DNA of 15,452 nt, from the NCBI GenBank assembly GCA_002343395.1, contig DDSN01000032.1:1-15452 (forward strand), in the 5' to 3' direction. Every line of letters begins with the position of its first letter. Position 1 is the stretch's first letter. Both the position numbers and the translations under genes were made by a program. Below the pieces are notes generated by a model that was not told where the DNA came from, ran no database searches, and was given only the letters and a program-made list of their open reading frames with translations. This DNA is from Hyphomonadaceae bacterium UBA2389. GTDB taxonomy: Bacteria > Pseudomonadota > Alphaproteobacteria > Caulobacterales > Aquidulcibacteraceae. Of this stretch, positions 7,853 to 15,326 are shown piece after piece.

Positions 7853-9115
7853 TTATTCACGAAGCTCTTGAGCAGGTTCGGTGCTAGCGCCGGCTCGATC
7901 AATCGGCGTTACCGCCATGCCTTGGCGCGGCGAGGTCAACACCGAAACGACAACCCGTTCGCCATCTGCGACGCCTTCCCGGAAAAGGACTTCATCGGCG
8001 GTGGTTTGGGCGGCGCGCACCTGGCGCACATCGATCGTATTCTCCGGCGTCACTACGTAGACGAACTCATTGCGCTTAAGCGCGCTGCGCGGTGCTGCAA
8101 CCAACGTTTCACGGCTGGAGCCTTCAAGGCGCGCGGAGACGAACATTCCCGGCGCGAGCGGTGCGCCGTTCCGGGCGTTGAAGGGATCGCGCACCTCGAC
8201 GACGCCGTACACAAGGCGGGTACGCGCATCTACCGATGCTTCCGTGCGCACGAGCCGGCCTTGCCAGGTGTGGACGCGCCCCCCGGTGGCGGCGGTCACC
8301 GAAGCCGCTGGGCCCGGATTGGCGCCGCTAGCAGTGAACCCTACCGGGATGCGCATGGACGCGAGATCGCCGTCGGTGAGCGGCACGCGAATCTCCATGG
8401 TGTCGGTCGCGAACATGACCGCCATTGGCGCGCCGGGCGCGGCGTAGTCGCCGACGGTCACACGCCGCTCCCGCACGCGGCCGGTAAAGGGCGCGCGGAC
8501 GCTGGCACGGTTGAGGTCAAGCTCAGCAGAAGACAGCGCGGCCTGCGCGGCGGCGAGCGCGGCGCGCGCTTGCGCCAGCTGCGGCTCGCGAACGGCGAGG
8601 GGCGGCGGGTCGCCGCGACCCAAAGCCTGCCAGTCTTGCCGGGCCAGTTCGCCTTCCGCTTCTTCGCGCGTCAGCGCTTCTTGCGCCTGCGCGACTTGCG
8701 CCCGTGCGCGCACTACGGCGAGGCGATAATCGGCGTCGTCGATGCGGGCGAGCACATCGCCTTGTCGGAAAGCGCCGCCCTCAACGAAGTTGGGGCTGAC
8801 CCAAACGACGCGTCCAGCGACTTGCGCGGCGAGCGTCGCTTCCGAGCGCGGGCGGGTTTCGCCCTGCACGTTGATGGCGATTGTCGTCGGGCGCGCGTGC
8901 GCCACCGCGAACTGAACCGCGGGAGGGTGGGGCGCATCGGTTTTTTCTTCAGGCTTCGGGCCCGTCGCCACCATCAACGCAAACAAAGCCGCCACGCCCG
9001 CGAGCACGACGACAGGCGCGGCGAAAATCAGCCAACGCTTCGCGGTCGGCCACCAGCCTTTCGGCTTTTCCTCTTCCGCCGTCTGAATGGGCATATCGAT
9101 ATCCATCTTGTTCAT
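7853..9115 (-). CDS. RND efflux membrane fusion protein (periplasmic adaptor)
   Basis: The 420-residue adaptor links the RND permease to the outer-membrane channel. It has a cytoplasmic N-terminus, one membrane helix at about 27-49 (LIFAAPVVVLAGVAALFALMV) and no lipobox. The first lipoyl half-motif follows (AGRVVWVSPNFVEGGAFRQGDVLA). An alpha-hairpin of Ala/Gln/Glu-rich heptads covers about 130-205, broken by a GDPPPL turn. The second lipoyl half is RASVRAPFTGRVRERRVTVGDYA, and beta-barrel and membrane-proximal domains follow to the end (LAPGMFVSARL). The ATG at 9115 overlaps the stop of the channel gene as ATGA, so translation is probably coupled. AGGGAA sits about eight bases upstream. Family of AcrA/MexA-type proteins is clear; pump substrate is not. 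Confidence 0.93.
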   Translation of the reverse strand: MNKMDIDMPIQTAEEEKPKGWWPTAKRWLIFAAPVVVLAGVAALFALMVATGPKPEEKTDAPHPPAVQFAVAHARPTTIAINVQGETRPRSEATLAAQVAGRVVWVSPNFVEGGAFRQGDVLARIDDADYRLAVVRARAQVAQAQEALTREEAEGELARQDWQALGRGDPPPLAVREPQLAQARAALAAAQAALSSAELDLNRASVRAPFTGRVRERRVTVGDYAAPGAPMAVMFATDTMEIRVPLTDGDLASMRIPVGFTASGANPGPAASVTAATGGRVHTWQGRLVRTEASVDARTRLVYGVVEVRDPFNARNGAPLAPGMFVSARLEGSSRETLVAAPRSALKRNEFVYVVTPENTIDVRQVRAAQTTADEVLFREGVADGERVVVSVLTSPRQGMAVTPIDRAGASTEPAQELRE

Positions 9116-10533
9116 GGGGCGGTTTCCCTGTTCTCGTCGATGCCGCCGGTGCGGGCGCCGCCGCCGAGGGCGACATGGTAGGAGATGCGATTTGAGACGC
9201 GCTGTGCGCGCGCCGAGATCAGGCCGCGTTCGGCGTCGATGCGACGAGTATAGGCGTCGATCAAGTCGAACAGCGTCGCGACCCCGCGACCATATTCGCG
9301 CTCAGCCAGATCTTGCGCTGCGCGGGCTTCTTCCGCGGCGATTGCGAACTCGCGCTCGCGCACTTCAAGGCTTTGGTCCGCGCTGATGGCGCCTTCGACT
9401 TCGCGCCACGCTGCGATCGCGGTGCGGACATACTCCGACGCCGCAGCGCGCCGGTCGGCGACGCTTGCGCGTGACTCCGAGAAAAGTGCGCCGCCGTTGA
9501 AGATCGGCATGGTTACGCCGGCGACCAAATTGGAGATCATGTTGACGCTGTCATCGATGTCGGTGAGCCCTTGACCGCCGTTTCCGGCGCTGCCCGTGAG
9601 CGTGAGCCGCGGCAGCATCGCGGCGCGCGCCTCATGAACGCGCAGGCCCGCGGCGCGCATACGATTCTCCGAGGCGAGCACGTCCGGCCGGCGCTCCAGC
9701 AAGTCGCCAGGCGCGCCAGCGGCCGCGAGCTGCGCGAGAGAGGGCAAATCGCCCTCGGCGCGCAATGCGCCATCAGGGTAACGACCCATGACTTCCTGCA
9801 GGCGGCGTGATGCGATGAGGAGCGCGTCGCGCGCTTGGGCTTCGGATGCGCGCGCCGAGGCGACTTGGCTTCGCGCGGTGCGCAGATTTAGCGAGGGCGT
9901 GATGCCCGCGTCGTAACGCCGTTGCGTGAGTTCCAAGGCCCGCTCGCGCGTCTGCAAATCTTCTTGGGCGAGTGCGAGCAATTGTTGCGCCTCGATTAGT
10001 CCCACCCAGGCGCGCGCGGTTTGGCCCGCGACCGACAGGCGCGCATCGTTGAGGTCCTCCTCGGCGGCATCGGCGCTCAGGTCCGCGGCCAGCGTTCGTG
10101 CCGACAGTCGGCCCCACAGGTCGATCTCCCAACTCGCGAGGACGCTGGAGGTCATGATGTCGGCACGGATGCGCTCGCCGCCACCCGCTGGGGTTTCGGT
10201 GCGTGTTCCGTCAGCGCCGATGCTAAGGCTCGGGAGGAGGTTGCCGCCAAACGCGCCGCGCGCGCGCCAGCGCGAGGCTCTGTAGCGCGCCTCGACCACC
10301 TGCAGTTCGGGGCTGCCCGCGAGCGCTTCGCGTGTGAAGGCCGACATCTCCGTCGAGTTGAGATCGTCCAGCCAAGCGGACGCTGGCGATGCCGCGAGTT
10401 CCGCTGCGCGGTCCGCGTCGATCGCGCCAGCCGCGACGTACGCGTCCGGTTCTGGCGGTAAGTGGCGCCCGGCACACGCGCTGGCGGCCGCCAAGAGGCC
10501 AAGCCCAATCAGTATCCGCGTATTGTGCCTCAT
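9112..10533 (-). CDS. Outer-membrane efflux lipoprotein, NodT/OprM family
   Basis: The 473-residue protein is the outer-membrane channel of the tripartite pump. The signal MRHNTRILIGLGLLAAASAC ends in a lipobox (ASAC, C20), typical of NodT/OprM lipoproteins. Two OEP repeats can be followed: the first has WEIDLWGRLSA near the middle of the first half and the Arg/Ala-rich coiled helices LTQRRYDAGITPSLNLRTARSQVASARA. The second has LLERRPDVLASENRMRAAGL, SAGNGGQG, and the closing EREYGRGVATLFDLIDAYTRRIDAERGLISA. The RRPDxxxAE-type and YxxGxxxxxDLLxA-type blocks are family hallmarks. It is the first gene of the operon, which differs from the common adaptor-permease-channel order. GAGGG lies three bases before the ATG at 10533. 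A promoter candidate lies directly upstream at 10552-10581. Confidence 0.93.
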   Translation of the reverse strand: MRHNTRILIGLGLLAAASACAGRHLPPEPDAYVAAGAIDADRAAELAASPASAWLDDLNSTEMSAFTREALAGSPELQVVEARYRASRWRARGAFGGNLLPSLSIGADGTRTETPAGGGERIRADIMTSSVLASWEIDLWGRLSARTLAADLSADAAEEDLNDARLSVAGQTARAWVGLIEAQQLLALAQEDLQTRERALELTQRRYDAGITPSLNLRTARSQVASARASEAQARDALLIASRRLQEVMGRYPDGALRAEGDLPSLAQLAAAGAPGDLLERRPDVLASENRMRAAGLRVHEARAAMLPRLTLTGSAGNGGQGLTDIDDSVNMISNLVAGVTMPIFNGGALFSESRASVADRRAAASEYVRTAIAAWREVEGAISADQSLEVREREFAIAAEEARAAQDLAEREYGRGVATLFDLIDAYTRRIDAERGLISARAQRVSNRISYHVALGGGARTGGIDENRETAP

Positions 10534-10551
10534 GGTCCCTCTTGAAAAGCG

Positions 10552-10581
10552 CCTATACCCGAGCTTTCAATCGAAAGTCAA
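10552..10581 (-). promoter_or_regulatory. Sigma70-like promoter of the efflux operon
   Basis: Read on the minus strand, TTGACT (10581-10576) and TATAGG (10557-10552) form -35 and -10 hexamers with an 18-base spacer, 18 bases before the ATG of the channel gene. A short inverted repeat CTTTC-GATT-GAAAG lies within the spacer. The -35 overlaps the half-site cluster described separately. The hexamers are seen; promoter activity is inferred. Confidence 0.5.
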
Positions 10582-10613
10582 TAAAACCGTATTGATTGTC
10601 GATAAAAGATCAA
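10567..10613. promoter_or_regulatory. Putative operator: cluster of TCAAT/ATTGA half-sites
   Basis: In the divergent region between the efflux operon and phoR, TCAATA (10578-10583) and TATTGA (10590-10595) form a perfect inverted repeat spaced by six bases. Further TCAAT at 10567-10571 lies exactly 11 bases upstream of the first arm, and an ATCAA occurs at 10609-10613. The repeat covers the -35 of the efflux promoter. This is a plausible repressor or response-regulator site; no regulator gene of the TetR type is in the window, so the binding protein is unknown. Confidence 0.4.
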
Positions 10614-10724
10614 AATGGGCCGTCGCCTTCACCCTTCGCTGTCCGTTGGATGCCTGCGCGGATGCGTTTGGATGCGGCTTGCTCCCGGTTTCGGCCAGCC
10701 TTATGCGACGTTTCGCAACGCAGC

Positions 10725-12056
10725 ATGGACAATCGACAGACCTTGGCGGCCCGTGGAGGTCTCGACCGGGTACCAGCCCTGGCCTGGGGGGCTGGCGGGG
10801 TGGCGGTTGTCGTCCTCGTCTGGGCGCTTGCGGTCGATCCATGGGCGACGGTGCTGACGCTCGTAGCCGTTGGCGGATGGGCGTGGGCCATTCGCGAGAC
10901 GCAACGTTTTATCATCGCGCCGCGTGATCAGACCGATCTGGTAGGTCTTTCCGAACTCGCGCCGTTGATCGAGGCGTTGCCCGATCCAGCGCTGCTGGTC
11001 GACGATCACTTGCGCATCGTCTGCTCCAACGCCTCCGCGCGCCGTCAGATGCAGTTTCAAGCGCGCGGCCAATTTTTGACATCGGTTCTACGCCATCCCG
11101 ACGTGCTCGAGGCGGCGCAGAGGGCCATTCGATCTGGCGAAGCCTGCGCTGTCGAATTCGGCACGCCAGCGCCGGTGGAACGTCGTACGCTTTGTCATGT
11201 CGCGCCGCTGACGTGGAGCGGGGATCGCGCTGCAGTGTTGGTTTTCCATGATCAGACCGCGCGCATCAGCACCGAGCGTTTGCGCGCGGATTTCCTCGCC
11301 AACGCAAGCCATGAACTTCGAACCCCGCTGGCGTCCATGACCCTCTTGATGGAAACGGTCCTTGGACCCGCGCGCGATAACGCCGCGGATCGCGATCGCT
11401 TCCTGGGCATGATGCAGGTGCAAGCGGAACGCATGCGCCGTTTGATCGACGATTTGCTCTCGCTGTCGCGCATCGAACTGGACGAGCACATCCCGCCATC
11501 GGACCGCGCGGATCTCGCCGCTGTCGTCCGAGAAACCATCGATGCAATGGTCTCACTTCGCGATCCGCGAGCGCCGCGTATCGAACTTAGGGCGCCGGCC
11601 GGCCCCGTTATGGTTATTGGCGAGCGCTTTCAACTCGCCCAAGTGGTGCAGAACTTGGTCGACAATGCGGTGAAGTACTCTCCCGCGGGATCGGCCGTGG
11701 TTGTCGAGGTTGGCGTCGGCGGAGATCGCGACGAGACGGCCGCGCACGCGAGCCGCCGCTGGTCCGAGGCGCGGCGCGTCGCTCCTATCACGCCAACGGC
11801 GGCGGCAAATCGCTCCTATGCCTATGTGCGAGTCGAGGACCGGGGGGCGGGCATAGCCGAACGCTTCCTGCCGCGTCTTGGCGAGCGCTTCTTCCGCGTT
11901 GAGCGCGAATTGGGAGACGAAAAGGGTGGCACAGGGCTTGGGTTGGCGATCGTCAAGCACATTGTGAACCGGCACCGCGGCGGTTTTACCGTGGAAAGTC
12001 AGGAGGGTTTCGGCTCAGCCTTCGCCGCTTACGTGCCTTTGGCCGAGGATCTTTGA
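10725..12056 (+). CDS. phoR: Phosphate-regulon sensor histidine kinase PhoR
   Basis: The kinase phosphorylates PhoB when phosphate is scarce. From ATG 10725 (443 residues), two membrane helices lie at about 17-37 and 40-56, without a large periplasmic domain, as usual for PhoR. A PAS domain follows (about 78-180, starting LIEALPDPALLVDD). The dimerisation/phosphorylation helix has SHELRTPLAS with H196. The ATPase domain has NLVDNAVKYS (N box), DRGAGI (G1) and GGTGLGLAIVKH (G2). A stretch of about 25 residues rich in Arg, Ala and Thr between N box and G1 is longer than in textbook kinases. The identity rests on these domains plus pstB, phoU and phoB downstream. The frame is open back to 10596 with ATG codons at 10650 and 10662; I prefer 10725 because the membrane helices follow at once, but no start has a clear ribosome binding site. 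Confidence 0.93.
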   Translation: MDNRQTLAARGGLDRVPALAWGAGGVAVVVLVWALAVDPWATVLTLVAVGGWAWAIRETQRFIIAPRDQTDLVGLSELAPLIEALPDPALLVDDHLRIVCSNASARRQMQFQARGQFLTSVLRHPDVLEAAQRAIRSGEACAVEFGTPAPVERRTLCHVAPLTWSGDRAAVLVFHDQTARISTERLRADFLANASHELRTPLASMTLLMETVLGPARDNAADRDRFLGMMQVQAERMRRLIDDLLSLSRIELDEHIPPSDRADLAAVVRETIDAMVSLRDPRAPRIELRAPAGPVMVIGERFQLAQVVQNLVDNAVKYSPAGSAVVVEVGVGGDRDETAAHASRRWSEARRVAPITPTAAANRSYAYVRVEDRGAGIAERFLPRLGERFFRVERELGDEKGGTGLGLAIVKHIVNRHRGGFTVESQEGFGSAFAAYVPLAEDL

Positions 12057-12069
12057 ATTTATGACAGCG

Positions 12070-12087
12070 CCTTCACATCACTGTCAT
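12070..12087 (+). promoter_or_regulatory. Pho box upstream of pstB
   Basis: CCTTCAC (12070-12076), four bases ATCA, and CTGTCAT (12081-12087) match the PhoB-binding layout of two seven-base repeats with a four-base spacer. The second repeat is a perfect CTGTCAT and the first matches in five of seven positions (against CTGTCAC). A weak -10 (TAAAGC, 12098-12103) begins 11 bases after the box, the usual distance in Pho promoters. It lies 80 bases before the pstB start, so pstB-phoU-phoB is probably induced by phosphate starvation and self-regulated by PhoB. Confidence 0.7.
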
Positions 12088-12108
12088 GTTGAAAGGCTAA
12101 AGCTCGGG

Positions 12109-12131
12109 TGGAGCCTAGGGCGTTGGCTCCA
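12109..12131 (+). other. Leader hairpin before pstB
   Basis: TGGAGCC (12109-12115) and GGCTCCA (12125-12131) form a perfect seven-pair stem with a nine-base loop, in the untranslated leader between the Pho box and pstB. The GGCTC arm could instead pair with GAGCC at 12150-12154. Only the pairing is seen; whether it affects expression is unknown. Confidence 0.3.
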
Positions 12132-12166
12132 TCGGCAAGGTCGGTTAAAGAGCCGGCGGGTTTTGG

Positions 12167-13021
12167 ATGGGGTTGATGATGGAATTGGCTGGCGCCGAAC
12201 GCAGCCCGCATCCGCCGTCATTGAGCGCGCCGGTGGTGATTTCCATGGGCTCGATTGACGCGTCTGTCGCCAAGATCAGCGCACGCGATGTCAGCGTTTT
12301 CTATGGCGAAAAGCAAGCCTTGTTCGGGGTATCCATGGATATCCCCGATCGTGCGGTAACGGCGTTCATCGGCCCGTCGGGTTGCGGTAAAACGACTTTC
12401 CTGCGCTGCTTCAACCGCATGAACGACACCATCGAGGCGTGCCGGGTCGAAGGATCGATCACCATCGAAGGCAAGGACGCTTACGGAAAGAACGTAGACC
12501 CCGTCGTCTTGCGGACACGCGTCGGCATGGTGTTTCAGAAGCCGAATCCCTTCCCGAAATCGATTTACGACAACGTTGCTTACGGGCCGCGCATTCATGG
12601 GATGGCGAAATCAAAGTCCGATATGGATGGGATTGTCGAGGGCGCTTTGCGCCGCGCCGGGCTTTGGGACGAGGTTAAGGATCGCCTCAATCAAGCTGGA
12701 ACGGGCCTTTCCGGCGGCCAACAGCAACGTCTCGTCATCGCCCGCACAGTCGCGGTCAATCCCGATATCATCCTGATGGACGAGCCGTGCTCGGCGCTTG
12801 ATCCGATTGCGACGGCGCGCATCGAGGAATTGATCGATGAGCTTCGCCAAAACTATTGCATCGTCATCGTGACCCACTCCATGGCTCAGGCCGCGCGGGT
12901 CTCGCAAAAAACGGCCTTCTTCCACTTGGGAACCCTGGTGGAGACTGGGGCGACCGAGGAGATATTCACCAATCCGCGTGACACCCGCACCCAGGATTAT
13001 ATTACTGGCCGCTTCGGTTGA
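12167..13021 (+). CDS. pstB: Phosphate ABC transporter ATP-binding protein PstB
   Basis: PstB hydrolyses ATP to drive phosphate uptake through PstC/PstA and takes part in signalling to PhoR. With the first ATG the protein has 284 residues. Motifs are Walker A GPSGCGKT (69-76), the PstB-specific LRCFNRMND just after it, Q-loop MVFQKPNPFPKSIYDNVAYG, signature LSGGQQQR (181-188), Walker B IILMDEP with E206, and H-loop THSM (H237). The C-terminus has the family's DYITGRFG. The first 25 to 28 residues are low-complexity and not conserved-looking, so a start at the ATG pair at 12176/12179 or at 12245 is equally possible; no ribosome binding site decides it. The genes for the permease partners PstC and PstA are not adjacent. 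phoU follows after 22 bases. The gene lies downstream of a Pho box. Confidence 0.95.
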   Translation: MGLMMELAGAERSPHPPSLSAPVVISMGSIDASVAKISARDVSVFYGEKQALFGVSMDIPDRAVTAFIGPSGCGKTTFLRCFNRMNDTIEACRVEGSITIEGKDAYGKNVDPVVLRTRVGMVFQKPNPFPKSIYDNVAYGPRIHGMAKSKSDMDGIVEGALRRAGLWDEVKDRLNQAGTGLSGGQQQRLVIARTVAVNPDIILMDEPCSALDPIATARIEELIDELRQNYCIVIVTHSMAQAARVSQKTAFFHLGTLVETGATEEIFTNPRDTRTQDYITGRFG

Positions 13022-13043
13022 TCCGCAGCCGGCGAAGTTGAAC

Positions 13044-13736
13044 ATGGCCGAACACACAGTCAGAGCCTTTACCGAGGAACTAGACGCGCTCGCCCAAGAG
13101 GTCGTGCGCATGGGCGGCCTTGCGGAGATCGCGGTCAACGACAGCATCACGGCGGTCGCGCGCCGCGATACGGACTTGGCGCAGGCCGTTATTGAGCGCG
13201 ACGCCAAGATCGACGCCGCCCAGCGCGAGGTCGAGCGCCGCGCCATCAAGCTGTTCGCGTTGCGCCAGCCCATGGCGAGCGACCTACGTGTTGTCTTGAC
13301 CGCGTGGCGGATCGCGGGCGAATTGGAGCGCGTGGGCGATCTCGCTAAGAACATCGCCAAGCGGTCGCTCATCTTGAGCCAAGCAGAGCCCGTCCAGCTT
13401 ACCCGCAGTGTTGAGCGCATGGGGAAGATTTCGGCCGAACACCTAAAACAAGTGATCGACGCTTACGCCAATAGCGATCTGCGTGCCGCGGTAAGCGTGT
13501 GGCACTCGGATGACAACGTGGACGCGCACTACAATTCGTTGTTCCGCGAATTGCTGACATACATGATTGAAGACCCGCGCACGATCAGCTCCTGCGCCCA
13601 CCTGCTATTCGTAGCCAAAAACCTCGAACGCATCGGCGATCACAGTACAAACATCGCCGAATACATACACTTCCTGGTTACAGGGGAGGAGATCGCGACT
13701 GAAAGACCTCGCGCCGACGCTGGGGGCGGCGACTAG
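13044..13736 (+). CDS. phoU: Phosphate-signalling protein PhoU
   Basis: PhoU restrains PhoR and the Pst transporter when phosphate is plentiful. The 230-residue protein is all-helical with the two PhoU repeats. Their metal-binding motifs are ELERVGDLAKNIAK (93-106) and NLERIGDHSTNIAEYI (193-208). Between the halves, LRQPMASDLR (73-82) is also typical. ATG at 13044 is chosen because the family starts here (MAEHTVRAF); the open frame begins earlier, inside pstB. It lies 22 bases after the pstB stop and ten bases before phoB, clearly one operon. Length and motifs are normal. Confidence 0.95.
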   Translation: MAEHTVRAFTEELDALAQEVVRMGGLAEIAVNDSITAVARRDTDLAQAVIERDAKIDAAQREVERRAIKLFALRQPMASDLRVVLTAWRIAGELERVGDLAKNIAKRSLILSQAEPVQLTRSVERMGKISAEHLKQVIDAYANSDLRAAVSVWHSDDNVDAHYNSLFRELLTYMIEDPRTISSCAHLLFVAKNLERIGDHSTNIAEYIHFLVTGEEIATERPRADAGGGD

Positions 13737-13746
13737 GAGATTGGTC

Positions 13747-14436
13747 ATGGCTCAAAACCCGCTCGTTCTGGTGGTGGAAGACGAGGCCGCCATTGCGGAC
13801 CTGTTGAAGTACAATCTCGAAAAGGAAGGGTATCGCGTCGCTGTCGCGAGTGACGGCGACGAAGCGTTGATGGCGGCTGACGAAAACGCTCCGGACCTTA
13901 TCGTGCTTGACTGGATGCTGCCGAAGGCGCCGGGCATAGAGGTATGCCGGCGCCTGCGCGCACGCCAAAATACGCGTAACACGCCGATTGTCATGCTTAC
14001 GGCGCGAGGCGAAGAGAGCGACTTGATCCGCGGCCTCGATATGGGCGCCGACGACTACATCACTAAACCGTTTTCTATGAGCGAACTTCTGGCGCGGTTG
14101 CGCGCCGTGATGCGTCGCATTCGCCCAGGTCTCGCGGACGATAAGATCGTCTGCGGCGACATCGTGATGGATCGCGTGTCGCATCGCGTCAGACGGTCTG
14201 GCCGCGACATCCACCTTGGCCCGACCGAATTTCGCATCCTCGACCATTTCATGCAGCACCCGGGCCGGGTTTTTAGCCGCGAGCAATTGCTTGATGCGGT
14301 GTGGGGCTCGGACGTTTACGTCGAAGTGCGCACTGTCGATGTGCATATCGGGCGACTCCGCAAGGCGCTGGTCGAGGGCGATGAAAGCGACCCGATCCGC
14401 ACCGTTCGCAGCGCTGGATATGCGCTCGACGCCTAA
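13747..14436 (+). CDS. phoB: Phosphate-regulon response regulator PhoB
   Basis: PhoB is the DNA-binding partner of PhoR and activates promoters with Pho boxes. The 229-residue protein has a receiver domain (about 4-120) with the acidic pair E11-D12, phosphorylation site D55 (VLDWMLPK), the conserved Thr in MLTARGE and the Lys in DYITKPFS. A winged-helix OmpR-type domain follows (about 130-227) with LGPTEFRIL, FSREQLLDAVWG, VEVRTVDVHIGRLRKAL and the closing IRTVRSAGYAL. ATG 13747 is preferred to the in-frame TTG at 13741, because AGGAG at 13735-13739 is seven bases from the ATG and too close to the TTG. The ribosome binding site overlaps the phoU stop. The 3' end overlaps hslO, which converges, by four bases, and no terminator is visible between them. 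Confidence 0.96.
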   Translation: MAQNPLVLVVEDEAAIADLLKYNLEKEGYRVAVASDGDEALMAADENAPDLIVLDWMLPKAPGIEVCRRLRARQNTRNTPIVMLTARGEESDLIRGLDMGADDYITKPFSMSELLARLRAVMRRIRPGLADDKIVCGDIVMDRVSHRVRRSGRDIHLGPTEFRILDHFMQHPGRVFSREQLLDAVWGSDVYVEVRTVDVHIGRLRKALVEGDESDPIRTVRSAGYALDA

Positions 14437-15326
14437 GCGCCGACCTCCGAAGGCGCGATCAGATAATCTCGTGAGCAAAACTGGCATCGCGCGTGCAGAA
14501 ATCCGTCCTGCTCCACGAGGTCGCGCAGCTCCGCCTTTGGAAACTGACGCATGACCGCCGTGAGGCGTTGTTCATTGCAGGTGCAAAGGTCCGCGAGCGC
14601 GCTGGCGTCGCTCATGCGCACGCCTTCTTCGTGGAACAACCGATAGAGTAGGCGATCGTCCGCCAACGCCGGATCGACCAGCTCGCTGTCGGTCAGCGTG
14701 TTGAAGAGGTGGCGCGCGCGCGACCAATCCTCGATGGTGTCTCCGCGGGCGGCGTCTCCCGCAATCCGCTGCATCAGCACGCCTCCCGCGCGCCAGTGCA
14801 CGGGCGCGTCCCCGGTCGCGACTTCGCCGACGGCGAGGCGAATGCCCGTGTCCGTCTGTTCGCTGACGCGAAAGTAGTTTTCCGCGCATGCGGCGAGCGT
14901 TTCGCCGTCGAGCGGCACGACGCCTTGATAGGGTGTCGTGTCCGGGCCCTGGTCCAGCGTCATGACCAATGTGCCGCCGCCGAGCAACGACACAGGTGGG
15001 AGGCGATGCGCTTGGGCGAGCTGGTCGGCCGCTCCATCCGCCAGGCGCGCGTATCCGCGCAATGCGCCCGCGGCATGCTCGGCGACAAGCAGGGTAATCG
15101 GACCTTCGCCCTGGGCTTGAACCACGAGGCGTCCGTTAACTTTCAGTAGCGCGCCGATCAACGCTGCGAGCGCCAGCGCTTCGCCCAAAAGCATGGCGAC
15201 CGATCGCGGGTATTCGTGCCGGCGCAGGATCGGGTCGATTGCTTCCGCGCCCATGCGCACAATGCGTCCACGCACAGGCGCGCCATCGAGCGAAAAGGAG
15301 GAGACGCGATTGTCGGCGGCGGTCAC
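14433..15326 (-). CDS. hslO: Hsp33 family redox-regulated chaperone HslO
   Basis: HslO is a cytoplasmic holdase that is activated when oxidation releases its zinc. The 297-residue protein has the N-terminal chaperone domain (RGRIVRMG, then ILRRHEYP, LLGEALALAALIGALLK, and GPITLLVAE) and the C-terminal zinc centre C248-x-C250 and C281-x2-C284. The spacing matches the CxC-(about 30)-CxxC pattern of Hsp33. I choose GTG at 15326: it overlaps the argF stop as GTGA, and the residues upstream in the longer frame (to 15392) are only a shadow of argF. Length then fits the family. Position behind argF is common in alphaproteobacteria and suggests co-transcription with arginine genes. Confidence 0.93.
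   Translation of the reverse strand: MTAADNRVSSFSLDGAPVRGRIVRMGAEAIDPILRRHEYPRSVAMLLGEALALAALIGALLKVNGRLVVQAQGEGPITLLVAEHAAGALRGYARLADGAADQLAQAHRLPPVSLLGGGTLVMTLDQGPDTTPYQGVVPLDGETLAACAENYFRVSEQTDTGIRLAVGEVATGDAPVHWRAGGVLMQRIAGDAARGDTIEDWSRARHLFNTLTDSELVDPALADDRLLYRLFHEEGVRMSDASALADLCTCNEQRLTAVMRQFPKAELRDLVEQDGFLHARCQFCSRDYLIAPSEVGA

Noticed and set aside
7379..9181. 600-codon plus-strand open frame opposite the pump genes
   Set aside because: It runs antisense across the RND permease start and the fusion protein gene, is rich in Arg, His and Ala without any domain pattern, and is the usual shadow of GC-rich coding DNA.
10626..10645. Second Pho box candidate before phoR (CCTTCAC followed by CTGTCCG)
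   Set aside because: The two units start 13 bases apart rather than the 11 required by the Pho box, and the second unit is imperfect.
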